Shown piece after piece: positions 1 through 8,418 of a stretch of DNA of 64,000 nucleotides. Under the pieces are notes generated by a model that saw only the letters and a list, made by a program, of their open reading frames with translations, made no database searches and was not told where the DNA came from. Within the stretch, counting starts at the first letter, position 1. Every line of letters begins with the position of its first letter. Location: positions 1 through 64,000 of the forward strand of contig JAXLQL010000009.1 in the NCBI GenBank assembly GCA_046331625.1. The letters run 5' to 3'. The position numbers and the translations under genes are program-made. Source of the stretch: JAXLQL01 sp046331625. Its GTDB lineage: Bacteria; Acidobacteriota; Terriglobia; Bryobacterales; Bryobacteraceae.

Positions 1-1554
1 GAGTGGCGCGAGTTCCGCGCGGGTGACCGCGGAGAGCCGATGGGCCGCGCCGGCTGGGAACTGGCGTTCGAAGCGCCCGGTGGCCGTGCCGACATCGGAA
101 TTTTTCCGCGCTGGGATATTCGATATCTGTACACGTTCGATCCCAAGATGCGGGCGGTGGTGCAGGGCAGTGCCGCCGCCAGCGGACATGTCCCGATCCA
201 CTATCGCGAATCGCGAACGGGCCGCGCCTACTGCGACAAGTCGTGCTCGAACCCGAGTCCCGATGGTTTCGGCCGCGTCGTCTCGGTGGACACGCGGCCG
301 ACGATTTATCTGAGCCTACCCACTTCAGACGATCAACGCCCAGAGGACGCGACGCGGGAAGCCGGGCTCACCACATTCGGCGATTGGGGTCCGGACTTGG
401 CACACTTGCCTGACTTTGCTTACATCGCCTATCTCACCTCAGGCGATTGGTACTTGGCCGAGGAGATCCGGTTTTGGGCGGCTTGGGCCGTGGGCTTCTC
501 GAACCCTGCCGACACTTGCCACTGGTGCCGCCATCTCGACTACGGCTACACCATGACCGAAGTGCGCGGCTTGGCCTGGGCGCTGCGAGGCATCGCTCAT
601 GCGTCTGTGTTGAGCGAGAACGAGAGCCCGGAGAAAGATTACTTCACCGCGAAGTTCAACAACCAGGTGGCGGTGTGGGAAGGCCGATTCGACATCCAAA
701 CCGGCTCGTTCTACGAGCCGTGCCCAGCTGGCAAGGTGAATCCCTCGGCGGCGAGCCGTTGGTGTTGGGGACGCACGAACTTTGTGACGGTTCCGGGTCC
801 GAATCCGCTCTACCAATTCGACCGGCGCCCGGCCGGGCCGATGGAGAAGATCCCGGCCTTTTGGACGCAAAGCGACTTCGGACCCGGAGGGAAATTGCCG
901 AGGCCGGGTGCGGTGGCGGGCTATGGTGCGTTCGGCGAATGGATGCACTGGTACCACTACGTGGTAACCGGACACGCTCTGGAACTGGGCTTTGACCAGG
1001 TGGCGGAACTGCACGCACGCACGATCACACGACTGCTCACGCTATTGCGAAGTCCCAAGTACAATCCATACCTCGTCTGCGCCTACGTCACGCCCGAGTT
1101 CCGCTGCGAGCCGAAATACGATGGCGCGACCGGAAAGACCGTCTGCACGCCTGCGGGATACATTACCGATCCCGGCGAGATGCTGGCGGTCTTCAAAGAA
1201 GAGCGTGACAACCCGGGAGCCAAGGTACATCGCGGCGTGAGGGATTTTTCCGTGAATGAGGGAGATGCACAACATGGCTATGCGCAGATCGCGCGCGGCG
1301 CCGCTTCGTTTCTGGCGCCCTTGACTTGGGAAGGCATGAGCGGGCGTGAGGCGTGGGAGTGGATCCAGCCGAAAGTGGCCCGCGACGTACAGAACGACGA
1401 TCCCCGCTGGGCATTCGTGCCGCGAGATACGAGCGACCTGGTGGCGGCGTACCGGGACCGCATCGAGGGGGGAAGCGCATCGAGAGCCGTGCCGGACACC
1501 GCTGTTACCGGGAACGGAAAATCCAAGAAAAAGAAACCGGTTCGGGACCGATAG
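1..1554 (+). CDS. uncharacterised protein, 5' end outside window
   Basis: The reading frame is open to the left edge of the window, so the start is missing; an ATG at 40 lies in frame but is probably internal. I do not recognise the family. The visible 517 residues are rich in Trp, Tyr and His, with helical-looking stretches such as FGDWGPDLAHLPDFAYIAYL and repeated aromatic/acidic clusters. This is reminiscent of alpha/alpha-toroid proteins of polysaccharide metabolism, but that is only an impression. There are several Cys residues, including a CHWC motif. The C-terminus is a basic tail (KSKKKKPVRDR). It is followed by about 130 bases of spacer and the promoter of the next gene, so it ends its transcription unit or shares one from outside the window. 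Confidence 0.75.
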   Translation, partial: EWREFRAGDRGEPMGRAGWELAFEAPGGRADIGIFPRWDIRYLYTFDPKMRAVVQGSAAASGHVPIHYRESRTGRAYCDKSCSNPSPDGFGRVVSVDTRPTIYLSLPTSDDQRPEDATREAGLTTFGDWGPDLAHLPDFAYIAYLTSGDWYLAEEIRFWAAWAVGFSNPADTCHWCRHLDYGYTMTEVRGLAWALRGIAHASVLSENESPEKDYFTAKFNNQVAVWEGRFDIQTGSFYEPCPAGKVNPSAASRWCWGRTNFVTVPGPNPLYQFDRRPAGPMEKIPAFWTQSDFGPGGKLPRPGAVAGYGAFGEWMHWYHYVVTGHALELGFDQVAELHARTITRLLTLLRSPKYNPYLVCAYVTPEFRCEPKYDGATGKTVCTPAGYITDPGEMLAVFKEERDNPGAKVHRGVRDFSVNEGDAQHGYAQIARGAASFLAPLTWEGMSGREAWEWIQPKVARDVQNDDPRWAFVPRDTSDLVAAYRDRIEGGSASRAVPDTAVTGNGKSKKKKPVRDR

Positions 1555-1683
1555 TACATCGGAAGGAAGAAGACTAGTTCAGCAGTACCTTGCGCAGGCC
1601 GCATGGGGAAACCGATGATGGAAGCGGGTATCGGGGGCCCACGCAAAGGTCTGTGGAAGCCCGGTTTTGCGACGATTCCCCTA

Positions 1684-1692
1684 TGCTATACT
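1684..1692 (+). promoter_or_regulatory. extended -10 promoter of the AlkP-fold gene
   Basis: TGC-TATACT is an extended -10 element (TGn plus a 5/6 match to TATAAT). Transcription would start near 1699 and leave a leader of about 28 nt holding the Shine-Dalgarno GGAGG at 1711-1715, 11 nt before the ATG at 1727. The upstream in-frame TTG at 1667 lies before this promoter, so it is unlikely to be used. Confidence 0.55.
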
Positions 1693-1726
1693 GGCAGCAC
1701 TCATAAATGTGGAGGCGAGTCTGAAC

Positions 1727-3160
1727 ATGGCGCAAAAGCAGATCATCCTGCTTGAATTCAACGAGTTATGTCCTCCCTTGCTGGATCGTTGGATGGCACA
1801 GGGAGAGCTTCCGAACTTCCGCCGCTTCTATGATGACTCGGCCGTCTTTACCGCTCTTGCGGACGAATTGAATCCGGATTATTTGGATCCGTGGATTCAA
1901 TGGTATTCACTCCACACAGGGCTCGCGTACAAGCAGCACCGCGTGCTTCATTTGACCGACGGGCCCAAAGCGGGTCACAACGACATCTGGAAAATGCTCA
2001 TGTCCGGTGGCCACACGGTGGCCAACTGTGGCAGCATGAATGCGGCTTCATTCCGGTGCGGTGGCGGATTCTACATTCCCGATCCGTGGTGCAACACGGA
2101 GTCTCCGAATCCGGATGAGTTGGGGATCTACCACAAGGTGGTCACCAATCGCGTTCAGGAGAATTCCACAGGCGGTGAAGGCTGCTTGACGCGGAACGAC
2201 TACAAAGCTTTCTTGCGGTTTCTGATGCGTCACGGCCTGACAGGCAACACGGTGTTCGCATTGGCGTCGCAGTTGTTCTCCGATACGATCATGCATGCGG
2301 AGAACAAGTGGAAGCGAGCGGCATTGCTCGACCTGATCCAAACCGACGTTTTCCTGCATTTCTGGAATCGGGCGCGGCCCGAGTTCAGCACGTTCTTCCT
2401 CAACAGCACGGCCCACTTCCAGCACGCCTACTGGCATTGCGCGTTTCCCGAAGAGTTCGACGGTCCGCGCGACGAGGCGTACATCGAGGCCCACAAGGGC
2501 GCCGTGCTCCATGGGTATCGGCAGATGGACGCACTGCTCGAGCGATTCTTCGATCTCGAGAAGCAGGGTGTCACGTTGATCCTGTCAACCGCGCTGAGCC
2601 AGCAGGCGAACGTGGGCACTTCGGACCAGTTCTACCGGGTTCGCGAGATTCGGCCGTTCTTGCAGAGTCTGGGTATCGAGCCGGTGGAAGTGTTGCCGGT
2701 AATGACTGAGCAGTACTCGGCTCAGTTCCGTGACGAGGCTTCGGCTCGCGCGGCACGGGAGAAGCTAGCGGAGTTGCGCGTGGAGGGCATCCGGATCATC
2801 GACTTCGGAAAGGCTCCCGAGGGCTCGTTGTACTTCGGCTGTGGCATCCGGTCGGCAGTGGGCAAGGAATCGACGATCGAAGGCCTGGCGGGTTCGCCGC
2901 GGTTCTTCGATGTCTTCTACACGATTCCCCATACCAAGAGCGCCCGGCATCATCCGGATAGCGTGCTTTGGTTCAAGACGGGCAAGCACCAGGTGCATCG
3001 GAAGAAGGTGTCGATTCTCGATATTGTTCCGACGCTGCTCGATATGTACGGCGTGGACCGGCGGAAGGCCGATCCCAAGGGCGAGTTGCAAGGGACGAGT
3101 TTGAAGCCGGTAATCGAAGGAGCGGCGGCCGAGGTCCACGAACTGGCTCTGGTGGGCTAG
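1727..3160 (+). CDS. alkaline-phosphatase-superfamily protein (type I phosphodiesterase-like)
   Basis: A 477-residue protein with the AlkP/phosphodiesterase fold signature. It opens IILLEFNELCPPLLDRWM.AQGELPNFRRF, the usual first strand and helix ('...LLD..i..G.LPN...'). Later it has LHLTDGPKAGHN and a C-terminal HHPDSVLWF...VSILDIVPTLLDMYGV, as in phosphopentomutase, nucleotide pyrophosphatase and sulfatase relatives. The region that should carry the nucleophilic Thr or Ser (canonical xPSxTxxxTG) reads DPWIQWYSLHTGL, so catalysis by the usual residue is doubtful. No signal peptide is evident, suggesting a cytoplasmic protein. The start at 1727 is supported by GGAGG and the promoter just upstream. 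A second divergent member lies at 20210-21637. The substrate is unknown. Confidence 0.8.
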   Translation: MAQKQIILLEFNELCPPLLDRWMAQGELPNFRRFYDDSAVFTALADELNPDYLDPWIQWYSLHTGLAYKQHRVLHLTDGPKAGHNDIWKMLMSGGHTVANCGSMNAASFRCGGGFYIPDPWCNTESPNPDELGIYHKVVTNRVQENSTGGEGCLTRNDYKAFLRFLMRHGLTGNTVFALASQLFSDTIMHAENKWKRAALLDLIQTDVFLHFWNRARPEFSTFFLNSTAHFQHAYWHCAFPEEFDGPRDEAYIEAHKGAVLHGYRQMDALLERFFDLEKQGVTLILSTALSQQANVGTSDQFYRVREIRPFLQSLGIEPVEVLPVMTEQYSAQFRDEASARAAREKLAELRVEGIRIIDFGKAPEGSLYFGCGIRSAVGKESTIEGLAGSPRFFDVFYTIPHTKSARHHPDSVLWFKTGKHQVHRKKVSILDIVPTLLDMYGVDRRKADPKGELQGTSLKPVIEGAAAEVHELALVG

Positions 3161-3327
3161 ACTAGCAGCCCGTGGCTGAAGTCCCGTGGGTCGCGCGGCG
3201 CGGGATCTGTGCCCGAAGGCGAGGCGCGAGAAGGAAGCGAGGCCTGCCCATCTCGAGCGACGAGCAACGAAGCATGCGGGCACACACCCCGGCTGCCCAG
3301 AGGGTTGCGGCGGCATGGGGCCATCTG
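3161..3327. other. intergenic spacer with repeat remnant
   Basis: Noncoding gap between convergent genes. Around 3165-3192 it contains a degraded copy of the palindromic repeat (GTGGCTGAAGTCCCGTGGG). No open frame, promoter or U-tract terminator stands out. Confidence 0.5.
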
Positions 3328-3813
3328 CTAGGCCAATTGCCGGAGCAGTTCGAGCAGCGCCTCACGGCGCGTAGCCGGTAGGGTCGCTCCGAAGCGGAGC
3401 GTTTTCCGCGTCCCCGGCTTGAATTCGAACACGATCACCTTTCTCCGCGCGCCGAATCCGTTTCTGAAAATGGTGTGGCCCTCGAGGATCGCGCGCAGTT
3501 CGCGCCAATCGAAGCGGCGTGTAATACCGGCGTCTCCGACGCCCGCGAACAGGCTTCCGATGTTGCCCGTGCGGCGGACTTCCACTCGGCCGAAGACGCC
3601 GATCGCGGCGGCGGTGGCCTGGAGCAGTGTCATGCCCAACAGGAGCGGCAGAAAGGCGTTCCACCGCGGCCACATCGCAGGGTTTGCGGCCACCACCGCG
3701 ATCCACGCAGCGAGCGTCAGGCAGTAGAGATGGCCGGTGACCGAACGAGTGGACGCGCTGACAACGAAGCCATCGGGTGTTGGCCGGTACGCGATTCCGT
3801 CAGTTGGGCTCAC
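3328..3813 (-). CDS. small two-helix membrane protein of unknown function
   Basis: 161 residues. After about 25 polar residues come two hydrophobic segments, approximately residues 27-47 (LYCLTLAAWIAVVAA) and 51-72 (WNAFLPLLLGMTLLQATAAAIGVF). A soluble C-terminal half follows with alternating beta-like stretches and a basic FGARRKVIVFEFKPGTRKTLRF segment. The pattern of two membrane helices plus a small beta-rich domain resembles bacterial PH-domain-like or YdbT-like membrane proteins, but no diagnostic motif is visible. It is convergent with the AlkP-fold gene and 30 bases downstream of the SDR gene on the same strand, so it may be the last gene of that leftward unit. Confidence 0.7.
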   Translation of the reverse strand: MSPTDGIAYRPTPDGFVVSASTRSVTGHLYCLTLAAWIAVVAANPAMWPRWNAFLPLLLGMTLLQATAAAIGVFGRVEVRRTGNIGSLFAGVGDAGITRRFDWRELRAILEGHTIFRNGFGARRKVIVFEFKPGTRKTLRFGATLPATRREALLELLRQLA

Positions 3814-3843
3814 ACCAAGAGATCGGCAGATTACGGCGTAGCA

Positions 3844-4581
3844 TCAGTGCGCGAGCACGTATCCGCCATCGGAGCGAACTACAGTGCCGGTGATGTAAGA
3901 TGCATCGCTGCTGGCGAGAAAAGCCACCACGCGGCCGATCTCCTCGGGTTGGCCGAGACGGCCCCAGGGGAGCGCCGCGCCACCTTCATCGACGAACTTG
4001 TCTCCGAACTTTTCGCGCTCGCCAGGCGTGTCGATCCAACCGGGTTCCACGGCGTTGACGCGGATGCGATGCGACGCCAACTCGTTCGCGATCGAAGCGG
4101 TGAAATGATTCACCGCGGCTTTGGCGGCGTTGTAGAGTGAGGCGTTGGCGTAGGGCCGCGAGGCGTGTACGGAACTGATCGACACGATGGCGCCGCCTTC
4201 GCCCTGCTTCACCATCTGGCGTGCCGCGAACTGCGTGAGGTGGAAGGTGCCCCAGAAGATCACCTCCATGGTGCGGCGCGCGGTTGCTTCGCTGGCGTCG
4301 ATGAAGGCGCAGCGCTCGCCGAACGCGGCATTGTTCAAGAGGATGTCGACGCGCCCGAACCGTGCCACAGCTTGCTCCACCACGCGAGCACAGGCGTCGC
4401 GATCGGCGACGTCGCATTCGAGAGCGATCGCCTGGCGGCCGAGAGCTTCTACTGCGCGCGCGGTGTCATCGGCCAGGCGGATATCCGCGAGCACGAGATC
4501 GCTACCGCGCTTGGCGAGTTCGAGAGCGCAGGCTCGCCCAATGCCGCGGGCCGCGCCGGTGACAATTGCGACCGTACTCAT
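3844..4581 (-). CDS. short-chain dehydrogenase/reductase (SDR)
   Basis: A classical 245-residue NAD(P)-dependent SDR. It has the cofactor glycine motif TGAARGIG at residues 8-15, CDVADR around 57, LLNNAA around 81-86, and a catalytic Ser137, Tyr150, Lys154 (SISS, YNAAK). It ends with the ITGTVVRSDGGYVLAH signature seen in glucose-1-dehydrogenase and 3-oxoacyl-ACP reductase relatives. Its ATG overlaps the TGA of the upstream dehydrogenase gene by 4 nt, so the two are translationally coupled and probably act on the same pathway, plausibly oxidation of a sugar acid or hydroxy acid. The exact substrate cannot be read from sequence. Confidence 0.92.
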   Translation of the reverse strand: MSTVAIVTGAARGIGRACALELAKRGSDLVLADIRLADDTARAVEALGRQAIALECDVADRDACARVVEQAVARFGRVDILLNNAAFGERCAFIDASEATARRTMEVIFWGTFHLTQFAARQMVKQGEGGAIVSISSVHASRPYANASLYNAAKAAVNHFTASIANELASHRIRVNAVEPGWIDTPGEREKFGDKFVDEGGAALPWGRLGQPEEIGRVVAFLASSDASYITGTVVRSDGGYVLAH

Positions 4582-5624
4582 AAGTGCGCCAGGATGCGAT
4601 CACCCATCTCGGCCGTAGACATGGTGCCGCCCATATCGCGTGTGCGATGAGCCGGATCGGCAAACGCGCGCTCCACCGCCGAGTAGATCATCGCGGCGCC
4701 GCGCTTGCACTCGTCATGCGGTAACCATTCGAGCATCATCGCCACCGAGAGAATTGTCGCGGTAGGGTTGGCGATGCCTTTGCCCGCGATGTCGGGCGCC
4801 GATCCGTGCGAAGGCTGGAACACGGCGTGGCGATCGCCGATATCGCCCGAAGGCGCCATGCCCATTCCGCCCACCAGGCCGGCCGCGAGATCGGAGATGA
4901 TGTCGCCGAACATGTTCTCGGTGACGAGAACATCGAATGACGCGGGCCTCTGCACGAGGTAGAGCGTGACGGCGTCGACGTAGACGTGGTCCGCCGCGAC
5001 GTCGGGATACTCGCGCGCAACCTCGTAGAAGATGCTGCGGAAGTAGGCCATCGAAGGGAGCACGTTGGCTTTGTCCACGAGTGTGACCCTGCGGCGGCGT
5101 TGCCTTGCGATTCGGAACGCCGAGTGGAACAGCCGTAAGGAGCCTGAGCGTGTGACGCGCATTTGATCCACTACCTCAGGAGCGTCTTTGGCGAACTTCT
5201 GCTTGCGCGAGGCGAAGAGTCCTTCGGTGTTCTCGCGAATGATGGCGAAGTCGATCGCACCGGGGTTCCGAAGCGGCGCATCGTTCGCGTGATACAAGCG
5301 AATCGGGCGAAGCCCGCAATAGAGCTCGAGGCGTTCGCGCAGGTCGAGTTGCGGCGCCATCTCTTGACCGCTGGGCCAACGGACATCCGGCAGGCCCATG
5401 GCGCCGAGCAGGATTGCGTCATGCCCAGCCGCGGCTTGAAAGGTCGCCTCGGGCATGGGGTCGCCCGAGCGCAGAAATTCGCCGGCTCCAACGGAGAACT
5501 CGTTGCACTCGAACCGCACGCCGCCGAGCCGCTGCTCCACGGCCCGCAGCACGCGAACTCCCTCGCGTACCACGTCCGGACCGATGCCGTCCCCCGGCAA
5601 CAAAGCAATTCGAAAATGTTTCAT
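4578..5624 (-). CDS. isocitrate/isopropylmalate dehydrogenase family protein
   Basis: A 348-residue beta-decarboxylating dehydrogenase. It opens with IALLPGDGIGPDVV. It has DFAIIRENTEGLF (the substrate-loop Arg-Glu-Asn), DKANVLPSMAYF (catalytic Lys), FDVLVTENMFGDIISD (metal-binding Asp residues) and the nucleotide-binding QPSHGSAPDIAGKGIANPTA. The substrate loop GAMGLPDVRWPSGQEMAPQLDLRERLELY differs from true LeuB and from the DmlA-like paralogue at 13269-14330. The substrate is therefore an open question: a 2-hydroxy-3-alkyl-malate or a tartrate-like acid are candidates. It is coupled to the SDR gene by a 4-nt overlap and divergent from the M24 peptidase, with about 50 bases between starts. 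Confidence 0.88.
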   Translation of the reverse strand: MKHFRIALLPGDGIGPDVVREGVRVLRAVEQRLGGVRFECNEFSVGAGEFLRSGDPMPEATFQAAAGHDAILLGAMGLPDVRWPSGQEMAPQLDLRERLELYCGLRPIRLYHANDAPLRNPGAIDFAIIRENTEGLFASRKQKFAKDAPEVVDQMRVTRSGSLRLFHSAFRIARQRRRRVTLVDKANVLPSMAYFRSIFYEVAREYPDVAADHVYVDAVTLYLVQRPASFDVLVTENMFGDIISDLAAGLVGGMGMAPSGDIGDRHAVFQPSHGSAPDIAGKGIANPTATILSVAMMLEWLPHDECKRGAAMIYSAVERAFADPAHRTRDMGGTMSTAEMGDRILAHL

Positions 5625-5661
5625 GTGGAAAGGGGCCGCGCGATCCGCGGTCCATCTAGGA

Positions 5662-5667
5662 AATAAT
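5662..5667 (+). promoter_or_regulatory. -10-like hexamer 7 nt before the M24 peptidase start
   Basis: AATAAT (5/6 to TATAAT) ends 7 nt before the ATG at 5675 and no Shine-Dalgarno is present. This fits the leaderless pattern seen at several other genes here. Confidence 0.35.
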
Positions 5668-5674
5668 AGCCAAG

Positions 5675-6730
5675 ATGCTCACCGAACAAGGATGCGGCGC
5701 GCGGCGGCGCCGGCTGCAAGAAGAGATGTCGCGCCGCGGCTGGGATGTCTTCATCACGGGCAACTACCGAACTGCGTACTACCTGGGCGGAAAGCTGCTC
5801 GGCGCGGAACAACCCTTGGCATTCGTGTTGTGGCAAGACGGCGCGTGGACAATGCTGCAGCCGGAGACCTATTCGATCCGGCGCGCGATCGAGACGCCGT
5901 TCCATGATCTGGTTCCGCAACTCGAGAACGAACTCAGCCGCAACCCCGAGGCACGGCGTGCGGTGGAGATGTCGTCAACGCCAGCGGTGATCGCGAACGC
6001 GGTGGGCCCTGCTGCCGACGCGACGATGGCGATCATCCGCATGCGCAAACGCAAGGAGCCGGATGAAGTAGATGAGATCCGCTTCAGTCTGAAGCTGGCG
6101 GCGACGGCGTATCGAACGGCGAAAGCAACCATCGCGCCGGGTCTCACCGAAGTGGATGTCTACAACGCCATGGATGCGGCCATCGCACGTGAGGCTGGCA
6201 CAGCAGTCCCGTTTCCCGGAGATTTCGCGTGCGGCGAGCGTTGCATCAAACACGGAGGTCCGCCGACCAATCGTGTGCTCGCGAAGGGCGATCTGTATAT
6301 CCTCGATCTCTTCCCGGCTCCCGCGATCTACTTCGGTGACGTGTGCCGCGCGTACACAGTGGGTCCAGCGACAGACTTGCAGATGCGTGCCTGGGAAGCA
6401 GTATGCAAAGCGCTCGCGCTCGGCGAGAGTATCGTGGCGCCGGGCGTCAAGGCACGCGATGTGTATGCACGCGTGAAAGCATATCTGGACTCGCATGATT
6501 TCGCTGAGAACAGCTTCTGGCACCACGCCGGACACGGAATCGGCCATCATGGCCACGAGGCTCCACGGATCATACCGGGCTGCGACGATGTGTTCGAGAT
6601 CGGCGATGTGTTCACGCTCGAGCCAGGCATCTATTCGCAGGCACTGCAAGGCGGCATTCGCCTGGAGAACAACTACCTGATCACCGAACGCGGAGTGGAG
6701 AACCTGTTCAACTTTCCGCTGGACATGTGA
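5675..6730 (+). CDS. M24 family metallopeptidase (Xaa-Pro aminopeptidase-like)
   Basis: 351 residues: an N-terminal creatinase-like domain (about 1-130) followed by the pita-bread catalytic domain. All five metal ligands are recognisable: Asp211 (ILDLFP), Asp222 (FGDVCR), His287 (HAGHGIG), Glu316 (TLEPGIY) and Glu331 (IRLENN). No signal peptide, so probably cytoplasmic. Aminopeptidase P, prolidase and creatinase share this fold, so the substrate is not certain; an N-terminal Xaa-Pro peptide is the default. It starts a rightward unit with GNAT, SMP-30, mini-DUF1501, ManD-like and a second SMP-30 gene. Confidence 0.9.
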   Translation: MLTEQGCGARRRRLQEEMSRRGWDVFITGNYRTAYYLGGKLLGAEQPLAFVLWQDGAWTMLQPETYSIRRAIETPFHDLVPQLENELSRNPEARRAVEMSSTPAVIANAVGPAADATMAIIRMRKRKEPDEVDEIRFSLKLAATAYRTAKATIAPGLTEVDVYNAMDAAIAREAGTAVPFPGDFACGERCIKHGGPPTNRVLAKGDLYILDLFPAPAIYFGDVCRAYTVGPATDLQMRAWEAVCKALALGESIVAPGVKARDVYARVKAYLDSHDFAENSFWHHAGHGIGHHGHEAPRIIPGCDDVFEIGDVFTLEPGIYSQALQGGIRLENNYLITERGVENLFNFPLDM

Positions 6731-6737
6731 GCCGCGC

Positions 6738-7562
6738 GTGACGCCGGATCTGTTCGCCATCAGCCGCCGCATCGCGCAACGCATCGAGAATGCCGAGGCG
6801 GCCGTTTCGCTCGCATGCGTGCGTTACGTGCTGCAGCGCGATCCACTGTCGCCTGTGACGATGCGTGAGATCGGAGGCGGAGTCGCGATCTTCTTCGGAG
6901 CCGGGTCGCCGTTGACGCAAGCGCTCGGCGTCGGCTTGCGGGGTCCCGTGGGCGCCGAAGAACTCGACCAACTCGAGCACTTCTTCTTCTCCCGTGGCGC
7001 GGCGGCAACGGTGTCACTGTGCCCGATGGCGGATGCGGGCCTGGCGCTCGCACTCGAACAGCGCGGCTTCCGGCTCGACCATTTCGAACACACGCTGCTC
7101 GGTTGGTTATGGAGTGCGCCAGTCGCTGCGGGTCCGCGCGATGCCGTTCGCGTGGGTCCGCAAGAGCACACGGAGTGGGCCCGCATGGTGGTGGCCGGTT
7201 TCGAAAGCGACGATCCGGAATTGGTGGATCTGGTTCGCGTGTTTGCTGCTAGCGAAGGCGCGCGGCCATACTGGGCGCGCCGCGAAGGCCAACCAGCCGG
7301 TGGCGGCGTCTCGCGCATCGAAGATGGTATCGCGATGTTCTACTGCGGGTCGACCGTGCCGGAGTTCCGCGGTCGCGGCGTGCAGACTGCGGTGATCCGG
7401 CGTCGCATCGAGGATGCCGTGCGCGCCGGCTGCGATTTCGCGGTCGCGTGCGTCGCGCCCGACAGCCAGTCGCATCGCAACTACGAGCGGGCCGGATTTC
7501 GGGTAGCCTATACCAAAGCGCTGTTCGTCAAGGAGCTTCCGGATGCAGCAAATTCAGGCTGA
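6738..7562 (+). CDS. GNAT family N-acetyltransferase
   Basis: 274 residues, starting with GTG 7 bases after the peptidase stop. The C-terminal half carries the GNAT acetyl-CoA-binding region: FYCGSTVPEFRGRGVQTAVIRRRIEDA (motif A, the R/Q-x-x-G-x-G/A pattern) followed by SQSHRNYERAGFRVAYTK (motif B). The N-terminal half is a poorly conserved second GNAT-like repeat. The acceptor cannot be predicted. The last 20 bases overlap the next gene, whose AAGGAG Shine-Dalgarno lies inside this frame, so the two are translationally coupled. Confidence 0.85.
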   Translation: MTPDLFAISRRIAQRIENAEAAVSLACVRYVLQRDPLSPVTMREIGGGVAIFFGAGSPLTQALGVGLRGPVGAEELDQLEHFFFSRGAAATVSLCPMADAGLALALEQRGFRLDHFEHTLLGWLWSAPVAAGPRDAVRVGPQEHTEWARMVVAGFESDDPELVDLVRVFAASEGARPYWARREGQPAGGGVSRIEDGIAMFYCGSTVPEFRGRGVQTAVIRRRIEDAVRAGCDFAVACVAPDSQSHRNYERAGFRVAYTKALFVKELPDAANSG

Positions 7563-8397
7563 GGTCGCCGCCATCGTGGCCTTCAACGAAGGGCCCACGG
7601 CCGACGCCGAAGGCAGTGTCTATTTCACCGAGACCAAGACCGCGAAGATCATGAAGCTTGCGGTGGACGGAATGCTCAATGTGTTCCGCGAAAACAGCAA
7701 CGCCGCCAATGGGCTGGTTTTCGATCGCGAGTTCCGCCTGGTGGCGTGCGAAGGGAATCCGAAAAATCCGCGTGTGACGCGGACCACCATCAAGACGGGC
7801 CGCGTGGAGACGCTCGCCGACAATTCGATGGGGCTCGGGCTTACCGCGCCGAACGATGTGACCTATGACGACAGCGGGCGCCTCTACTTCACCGATCTGC
7901 CTGGCGGAGCCGTGCATCGCATCGATCCTGGCGGCAAGGTGACGAGGATCCTGGCACGGCCCGACATTCAGAATCCGAATGGGATCACGATCTCGCCCGA
8001 CAACAAAACGCTCTACCTCGTGGAGGCGAATCAAAAGGAAGGCGGGGCGCGGATGCTGCGCGCCTATGACCTGCGCCCTGACGGTGCGGTGGCGAACATG
8101 CGCGTGTTCGTGAACTTCTATCCGGGCCGAAGCGCGGATGGAATCACGATTGACTCTCAGGGCAACGTGTATGCAGCGGCAGGGCTGAATCAGCCGCGCG
8201 GAACGAGCGAGACGCTCGATACAAAAGCAGGCGTTCATGTTTTTTCGCCCCAGGGTACGCGGCTGAACTTCATCCCGATCGTGGAAGACACGGTGACGAA
8301 TGTTTGTTTCGGCGGTCCGGATTTGAAAACGGTGTACGTGACCGCGGGCAAGTCCCTGTTCCAGTTCCGAGTGGAGATCGCCGGAACCCGGCGTTAG
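7543..8397 (+). CDS. SMP-30/gluconolactonase/LRE-like protein
   Basis: A 284-residue six-bladed beta-propeller of the SMP-30 family. The divalent-metal and active-site residues are in place: Glu16 (FNEGP), Asn104 (APNDV), Asn146 (NPNG) and Asp199 (SADGIT). Members hydrolyse sugar lactones or related esters. No signal peptide is visible, unlike many paralogues, so it probably acts in the cytoplasm. The ATG sits 7-8 nt after AAGGAG. With the ManD-like dehydratase downstream and dehydrogenases upstream it suggests a route for aldonic or uronic acids: lactone hydrolysis, then dehydration. That link is inference from gene order. Confidence 0.88.
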   Translation: MQQIQAEVAAIVAFNEGPTADAEGSVYFTETKTAKIMKLAVDGMLNVFRENSNAANGLVFDREFRLVACEGNPKNPRVTRTTIKTGRVETLADNSMGLGLTAPNDVTYDDSGRLYFTDLPGGAVHRIDPGGKVTRILARPDIQNPNGITISPDNKTLYLVEANQKEGGARMLRAYDLRPDGAVANMRVFVNFYPGRSADGITIDSQGNVYAAAGLNQPRGTSETLDTKAGVHVFSPQGTRLNFIPIVEDTVTNVCFGGPDLKTVYVTAGKSLFQFRVEIAGTRR

Positions 8398-8404
8398 GCG
8401 CGGG

Positions 8405-8410
8405 TACAAT
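8405..8410 (+). promoter_or_regulatory. -10-like TACAAT, 8 nt before the mini-DUF1501 start
   Basis: TACAAT matches TATAAT at 5 of 6 positions and ends 8 nt before the ATG at 8419, with no Shine-Dalgarno. It would give an internal, leaderless promoter in the gene string. Confidence 0.4.
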
Positions 8411-8418
8411 GAGAGCCT

